NCBI GenBank assembly: GCA_036939975.1
Contig: JALLPB010000619.1
Location: 1-14,084, forward strand
DNA length: 14,084 bases
Direction of reading: 5' to 3'
From: Cyclostephanos tholiformis
Taxonomy: Eukaryota > Bacillariophyta > Thalassiosirophyceae > Thalassiosirales > Thalassiosiraceae
The position numbers and the translations under genes are program-made. Positions 9,241-14,084 of this stretch are shown here, piece by piece. The notes beneath the pieces are model-generated. The model saw only the letters and a list, made by a program, of their open reading frames with translations, did not search any database and was not told the DNA's origin. Every line of letters starts with the position of its first letter. Within the stretch, counting starts at the first letter, position 1.

Positions 9241-9599
9241 ATCGCATGCGAAAATGAAGACGAGTGTCGACAATCGCGGCGACAGCGTTGCCCTTACACA
9301 TTATCGATGAACGTCCGCTCGAGAAGAATTTTGCGATGGAGGACGTTATGCTATGCTCGATCGGGTGGTTGCTGATACACAGCGATTTCCTGACGAGAGA
9401 GGTATCGAAGGAGAGTGCCGCGTTTACGTCCATGGAGCGAACGATAAATAGGCTAGGCGACGACGAAGAAATCCTTTTTAGTAATTTTTACATTGCTATC
9501 CATTAAGTAAAAAATATAACATGAACACTGCCTCAGACGCAACCATTTACCGGGAGTGGCAATCATCCCAGTTGATCCTTACATGAAATCATTCAACCC

Positions 9600-10417
9600 T
9601 TACTCATTCCCCGCATAGCCGCAGACCACGCAGAACGCTTCCTTCAAGAGATTTGGCGTGGTACACTGGCAGCATTTCCAGGTTTGCGGTGCCTTGACAT
9701 AGAACACATCAATAAATTAATGTTAGCTTTGCGTAAGAGGCTGAGATAAACAAAGAAGTAAACAATTTCATAACATACCTGGGCAAAGCAGCTGCCCCAG
9801 GAGAGCATCTTGCATCGCTTAGTTCCCCCACATTGCTTACTTCCAACCATGTTGGGGCAGTAACCAGCATCATTTCTATTAGAGTGCTGGCATTTGGGGC
9901 ATTCCCAGTGTTGCTGCTCGTATTCGACCAATGCATCATCTTCTTCTTCGGCAAACTTTGTGTCAATGGAAGCGATCATGTCATAGCTGTCAAGTTCCTC
10001 GACTTGTGTTTTCTCAAATACAACTGTCCGCGCACTTATCATCTTCTTGCCACTTCGATTCTTGATCAAACTCAATGTCATGTGACTATCATCTTCACTG
10101 AGCTTCTCCCCTTCGTAAAATTGAAACTTGCCCATAGTGACACGATGGGTGAGTTTGTTGAAGTTAACCATCTTTAGATTGTCATCGTCCCATGTCATGG
10201 CCATCATCATGGTTGTTAAATTAGCCTCCATCCCACTCTGGTGTGGAACGTATCGTTTAATTTTCTTCAGCGTTCGTTTGGACTTCGTTGCCATCCTCTT
10301 CTCGGCGTTGCCGTTTGCTCTCTTTCCTCTGGCCAAAGGTGTGGTAGTTGTTGCACTTGCAGGAGAGTTATTGGCTAATGCCAAAGAGGATTTGCTGGGT
10401 GCGAAAATGAATGGCAT
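9600..10417 (-). CDS. Protein with two RanBP2-type zinc fingers
   Basis: Spliced model: exon 1 10417-9779, exon 2 9692-9600, giving 243 residues. The ATG at 10417 has an in-frame stop (TAA) just upstream. Residues 28-55 are strongly basic (KRMATKSKRTLKKIKR) and look like a nuclear localisation signal. Residues 60-170 show no family I recognise. Finger 1 is W171, C173, C176, N180, C187, C196: it fits the RanBP2 pattern W-x-C-x2-C-x3-N-x6-C, but the last gap is eight residues instead of two. Finger 2 lies mostly in exon 2: W218, C220, C223, N227, C234, C237, a perfect match. RanBP2 fingers bind single-stranded RNA or ubiquitin/proteins; paired fingers at the C terminus with a basic N terminus suggest a nuclear RNA-related role, which is inference. 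The neighbouring genes give no further clue. Confidence 0.8.
9693..9778 (-). other. Intron of the zinc-finger gene (86 bp, phase 0)
   Basis: The donor is CAG|GTATGT at 9778 and the acceptor GTCAAG ends at 9693. A CTAAC motif lies at 9726-9722. Without splicing the frame runs into an unrelated tail; with splicing it reads a complete second zinc finger and stops at TAA (9602-9600). Confidence 0.85.
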
Positions 10418-11201
10418 AGCTGTTTCTTACTCGAGTGTATGTTTGCTTGAGAGGGTTTATGAGAGAAAGGGCGTCAAAGGTGAAGGAACGCCGAAGTCCA
10501 ATTCAGCTTCGGTAAAATTGTAGGCGGAGAGTCGATTTGGATTCGATGGAAGAAGATTGTCCGTGTATTGTGTGCACTCCGCAATGTGAGAATGATCCAT
10601 GTGAGCGACACGGCGTGCACTTCCTGGTGATAGTTTTTCAGGTGAAAATGCATAGTTTTTCAGGTGAAAATGAGCGAATTCGACTTGATTTCTCCTTGAC
10701 GTCTACCGACAGTACGCGAATTTCAGAAACCACGATTGGAACGGACCGATGACGTCTCATCATCGAAGGGGCGATGATGGCTCCGCGTTTGTCATCGTTG
10801 TTCCGCCGATCCGAATTAGAGTCATCCATACGCGAGGAGCACACGGGTATGAAACTCAAGAATATGTAACATGTCATCGACGTGAAAAAAAGGAGAAGGA
10901 AAGCTGCACAGGACTAAGACATGGCAGCTCCGTTGGGGTAGCATGGATTGGATTTGGAATTTTATGATAAGGCGCTAGACCCAAAATTGGCTTGAAGTCG
11001 ACATCGACAAGAACACGGATCTTCAAATGAATGGAAATTGGCAGGGATATTTTCAATCATTCGCTTTATATGTGCATATTATATCTATGAATGTATCAAA
11101 CAACCATCACAACGGATTTCTGTCGGATTTACACAATCCTGAAAATCAACACCTCCCAATTACTTCACATGCACACTGCCTCGGTCTCTTCTCCTTCCCC
11201 C
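10418..11201. other. Intergenic region without recognisable gene
   Basis: It lies between the 3' end of the EXECUTER-like gene and the start of the zinc-finger gene. It should hold the promoter of the latter and the 3'UTR of the former. Short open frames here lack codon bias or motifs. A 22-nt-period tandem duplication at 10630-10672 is the only clear structure. Confidence 0.6.
10630..10672. repeat. Tandem duplication, 21-nt unit with 22-nt period
   Basis: ATAGTTTTTCAGGTGAAAAT plus G occurs at 10630-10650 and again, identical, at 10652-10672, separated by one base. It lies about 215 bp upstream of the zinc-finger start codon. Confidence 0.9.
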
Positions 11202-12804
11202 TCACTCGAAGTAGCAGTACTCGTCGTCGTCGCCGTGCCAAATACAGCTGAACGGGTCGACCTTACCCTCCCTGCTCTCGTCGCACATGACGTCGCACGT
11301 GACCTCGAGGCACCTTCCCGCGTATTCCGTCATATCCCTCACGTTCGCGTCCGGACCGGGCGCATCCAATCCCACCCCGGCGGTGAGGCTCGTCCCCCCC
11401 CCCTCCCGTAGCATCTTCAACGCCAATTCCGGACTCGGCCTGCCGAAGAATATCTGATACTCGAGCGGGACCCAGGCGAAGGAGAAGTATTCACCCCCCC
11501 CGATGACCACGAGCTGTCCCTCGAGGAACTGGCGATTCTTGTACCCGGGCTCGGAGACGTGGCCGCTACCGCGAAAACGCGACAGGCGTCTCGTTCCCCA
11601 CTTCTTGGCGGATCCCTCGGACAGGTGGATGGGATCCAACGCGCCGCCATCCCCCTCGCCGCTTCCCGGGAACGAACGTCGACGTTCCGCGTATGACGAC
11701 GACGACGACGACGACGACGATCCGACGTCGACGTCGTCGACCTTCGTATCATGGCGCACGGAGAGGTCGGCGGTGAACGTGATCTCGCCCCGGGGGATGT
11801 TCCTGTCTCCCGTGACCTTGTACGCGACGAGGCGGTCGCCGGTGTAGGTGACGTTGATCATCTCGAAGCCGTGGGATCCGTACCTGCGTAAAACGGAGGA
11901 GGAGGGGGGACGAAGTGAAGTAATACGAAGGGAAAAATTTGGGAGTTAGTTGACGCGTATTCGATTCATGCTGCAGGTGTTGGAACGACTCCATTTCCGT
12001 CATGCAAAACCACGAAGCGGAGAAAGGAGACGAAAAAAGAACAACTCACTTTCCAACCCACAGACCCTCGAGGTTGAATTGCGGTAGCACCCTCCTCGTC
12101 CTCCTCATCTCCTCGACGTACATGTCGTATTCCCTCGTCCTGCCGAGGCCATCGGCGATGCGCGCCGCATTCGACGCCATCCCGTACACGTACTCCGGAT
12201 CCCTCGACCTGGCATCGCGCAGCATCTTCTTTATGACGCGTATGGCCGTATCGCTAACCCCCGCCTCGATGGCGGTTGTCAGATCCCCCTCGAGCCTCGA
12301 TACCTCGTCCTTCAGGTCCCAGTAGGCGTCCGTGCCGGGCTTGACGTAGGACGATGCCGACGCCGCCTCGGATTCGAGTCGGGCTAGACGTAGTGCCGAT
12401 GGGGGGGGGGGGGGTTCGAGGTTGAGGAATTCGGAGGAACGTGGCTCGTCTTGGCAATGGGCATCGTCGACGGTCGACGATGATATCGACGGACCGTGGT
12501 GCCGCTGCCGCTGTTCCTGTCCGTGAGGTCGGGGTAGGTCGTTCGTATCGCCGAGTCTTTCGTCCTGCGAGGACGACGTCAACGACCACGACGACGACGA
12601 CGACGACGGTCCGCCGTCGTCCTCTGAGGAGGAGGAAGACGAGGAGGAAGAGGACGTAGCGCCGAGCATCGACGTGTGGTGCTGGCGAAAAATCAGCCCT
12701 CGTTGCGACGGTTTCGTCGTCGTCGTGAATGCCATGGATGATGATCTCCGCGACGAAGTGACGAGGGCCGCGACAAGCGCGATGGATTTGACATAAGTCG
12801 GCAT
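11202..12804 (-). CDS. EXECUTER-like plastid protein (UVR-like region plus DUF3506/cyclin-D1-binding-like domain)
   Basis: Spliced model: exon 1 12804-12050, exon 2 11883-11202, giving 478 residues. Joining yields LEGLWVGK-YGSHGFEMINV, a continuous conserved block. Residues 1-26 are a signal peptide (core IALVAALV) ending SSSMA-F, close to the diatom ASAFAP plastid motif, then a Thr/Lys/Arg transit-like stretch. Residues about 30-135 are low complexity (Ser, Pro). Residues about 139-200 form charged helices resembling the UVR motif (LESEA...WDLKDEVSRLEGD). From about 245 on come GLWVGKYGSHGFE, LVAYKVTGDRNIPRGEITF, then PGYKNRQFLEGQLVVIGGGEYFSFAWVPLEYQIFFG, as in the DUF3506 domain shared by FBXO31-type F-box proteins and the singlet-oxygen sensors EXECUTER1/2. 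No F-box is seen. UVR followed by DUF3506 in a plastid protein favours an EXECUTER relative that senses photo-oxidative stress. Family assignment is from memory of motifs; the exact clade is uncertain. Confidence 0.75.
11695..11720. repeat. GAC/GTC trinucleotide repeat in the EXECUTER-like gene
   Basis: A GAC microsatellite on the + strand is read as a serine run on the minus strand, in a linker inside the DUF3506-like domain. Confidence 0.9.
11884..12049 (-). other. Intron of the EXECUTER-like gene (166 bp, phase 2)
   Basis: The donor is GTGAGT at 12049 and the acceptor TTTTACGCAG ends at 11884, preceded by a pyrimidine-rich tract. A CTAAC motif lies at 11949-11945. Splicing rebuilds a Lys codon (AA-G) inside the conserved GLWVGKYG block. 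Confidence 0.88.
12401..12414. repeat. 14-nt G homopolymer inside coding sequence
   Basis: Fourteen consecutive G on the + strand encode a proline run on the minus strand in the EXECUTER-like gene, between the Ser-rich region and the UVR-like helices. A length change here would shift the frame, but the frame is intact as given. Confidence 0.9.
12588..12608. repeat. ACG/CGT trinucleotide repeat in the EXECUTER-like gene
   Basis: An ACG-type repeat encodes serines on the minus strand. Just downstream (about 12626-12654) GAG/GAA-type triplets also encode serine, with a different codon set (TCC/TCT), so the serine run is built from two distinct repeats. Confidence 0.8.
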
Positions 12805-14084
12805 GATGATGGTGTATATTGTTCCTCGCGACGAGTTATAATCGGGACAACGAGGATATGAAAATAATATTATGGCCCGAACGATGATGGTGTCGATGTC
12901 ACCCAAAAAGAAAAAGCTCCAAGAAGTATCGGCACTTCGATGACATCGCAATCAGTTCCCCCGGGCACACGTGTTGTGAAATCTTCCAGAAAAGAACAAA
13001 TAGTATTATTATGTGAAAGACCCGTGCTAGCTGTCCACCTCCGTGCGTGCGATGCTGTGGTTTTGCTGTTGTCAGCTTCAGAGGTTGGGAGGGCGACGTT
13101 GTCGGCGAGCATGATGTCAGGGAATGCGAGGAATGTCAGAATCCTATGTGGGAATCGGGTACGATTCAAAGATCGAGAATTTCATGTTGGTGTTGGCCAC
13201 GTCAGCCCTAAAATATGAGGGGTGTTATGAAATGGAAGAATTCTATACATAGGACATATGTCTTGAAATTTTGTGACTAATACTCTTTCATATGTATTAG
13301 TGTGTCCCAGATTTCCAAAATCTTCTTGCTGCGACACTGCGAGTTTGCTACTTTTTCGGCAGGAAAAGGTGCTCTGTCACTAAAAAATGTTGGTGCATTT
13401 GTGGCCACATGAAAAAGCATGTTGAGGGGTGGTGGACGAAGTTGATGTTCGATCGTAAGTCTACATATGAAAATAGAAGATTTTATCCACTTAGCACTTT
13501 TAGCTTCCTATTTACGAGACTTTCTGTTGTTTTTGACTCCCTACCGTCGGACACACAGTCGAAGCATTACGCAATTTAAGCATAATTGTGAGAAAATTCT
13601 ATGTAGTGCTTTCCAAAAATTTGCTATCTTCATTTTATCTACTTATTCAGCATGCACTGAAGTAATAGTCCTCTTCTTATTTGTAAGCCAATTCTGGCAC
13701 CCTTATCTTCCTGACCTGAACCACATGCTACTTCCCTTTCACTTGTAACATTTCACTTCAGGGGGAAAGTTATCCACCAGCCTAGGTCACTGTCATACCG
13801 GCTTTCTGTTTTTCGGAGGATACCATCTTTCTGTACAAGTACTTTTTCACCAACTTTGCAATCCTAATCTATTCGTGAATTGTTCCTCTTCACTGCAGTT
13901 TGCAAAGACATTATTCATGGATTAGGTGTATTTGTCTTTGCTGTTGTTGTGTGTATGTCTATATTCACACCAGCATGTTGAGAATGTCATCCAGTTTTGG
14001 TGCATCGCTACATCCTTGCTGGGGGTGTCAGGGGAAATATATTCTATCCGTGAGATTGCATCTGTAATGGTATTGTGTATTCCC
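12805..14084. other. AT-rich region without recognisable gene
   Basis: Upstream of the EXECUTER-like gene, so its proximal part should contain that promoter. Open frames are short, without family motifs or credible splice partners. Local dyads are visible near 13253-13301. It could be a long intergenic region, a decayed transposon or the 3' part of a gene outside the window; I cannot decide. Confidence 0.55.
13276..13301. repeat. 8-bp inverted repeat
   Basis: ACTAATAC at 13276-13283 and its reverse complement GTATTAGT at 13294-13301 enclose a 10-nt spacer. A GACATATGTC palindrome lies just before it, at 13253-13262. Short enough to be chance in AT-rich DNA. Confidence 0.4.

Larger units (their letters stand above)
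8851..9599. other. Intergenic region with simple repeats; presumed promoter of the PHYLLO-type gene
   Basis: About 750 bp between the start of the PHYLLO-type gene and the 3' end of the zinc-finger gene, both on the minus strand. I see no convincing gene. It holds a CA microsatellite, C and G homopolymers, a GTG repeat and, next to the ATG, a T-rich tract on the + strand (8859-8878). Promoter elements cannot be assigned with confidence. Confidence 0.6.

Noticed and set aside
9264..9506. 80-residue open frame on the + strand in the intergenic repeat region
   Set aside because: The apparent start is GTG, and it has no recognisable motif, composition or splice partner. Most likely chance.
12805..12951. 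Upstream extension of the EXECUTER-like reading frame
   Set aside because: The extension begins at TTG and has no ATG before 12804. The ATG at 12804 gives an immediate signal peptide, which fits plastid targeting.
13467..13748. 93-residue hydrophobic open frame on the + strand
   Set aside because: AT-rich DNA easily gives Phe/Leu-rich frames; there are no conserved motifs and no supporting context.
12952..14084. Transposon or MITE suggested by short inverted repeats near 13253-13301
   Set aside because: The dyads are only 8-10 bp, no target-site duplication or terminal repeat pair is visible, and no transposase-like frame was found.

Overview
The window looks like nuclear DNA of a photosynthetic eukaryote with a secondary (red-type) plastid, most likely a diatom or close stramenopile. 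Three things point there. Two predicted proteins start with a signal peptide followed by a Ser/Arg-rich transit-like stretch with an aromatic residue near the expected cleavage site. Genes have few, short GT-AG introns (86-166 bp). One gene is a giant fused phylloquinone-biosynthesis protein of the PHYLLO type. Species cannot be fixed from the sequence.

Layout. (1) 267-974 (+): a small cupin-domain protein with a C-terminal membrane segment. (2) 1046-8850 (-), convergent with the cupin gene and only 71 bp from its stop: a two-exon gene for a 2571-residue protein. It contains in order a plastid presequence, isochorismate synthase (MenF), SEPHCHC synthase (MenD), SHCHC synthase (MenH, alpha/beta hydrolase), o-succinylbenzoate synthase (MenC, enolase superfamily) and an SRPBCC/START-like domain. 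(3) 8851-9599: non-coding, rich in simple repeats. (4) 9600-10417 (-): a nuclear-looking protein with two RanBP2-type zinc fingers; the second finger lies in a short spliced 3' exon. (5) 10418-11201: no gene seen. (6) 11202-12804 (-): a two-exon, plastid-targeted protein with a UVR-like helical region and a DUF3506/cyclin-D1-binding-like domain, resembling the EXECUTER singlet-oxygen sensor architecture. (7) 12805-14084: AT-rich, no convincing gene.

How the genes relate. The PHYLLO-type protein would convert chorismate to o-succinylbenzoate in the plastid stroma, towards phylloquinone (or menaquinone) of photosystem I. The EXECUTER-like protein would act in the same compartment in photo-oxidative signalling. 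The cupin and zinc-finger proteins have no evident link to these. The most interesting object is the five-module fusion: its F-D-H-C module order differs from the plant F-D-C-H order, its isochorismate synthase is undivided, and it carries an extra C-terminal lipid/quinone-pocket-type domain. All splice models here were derived by reading frame and motif continuity, without transcript data.
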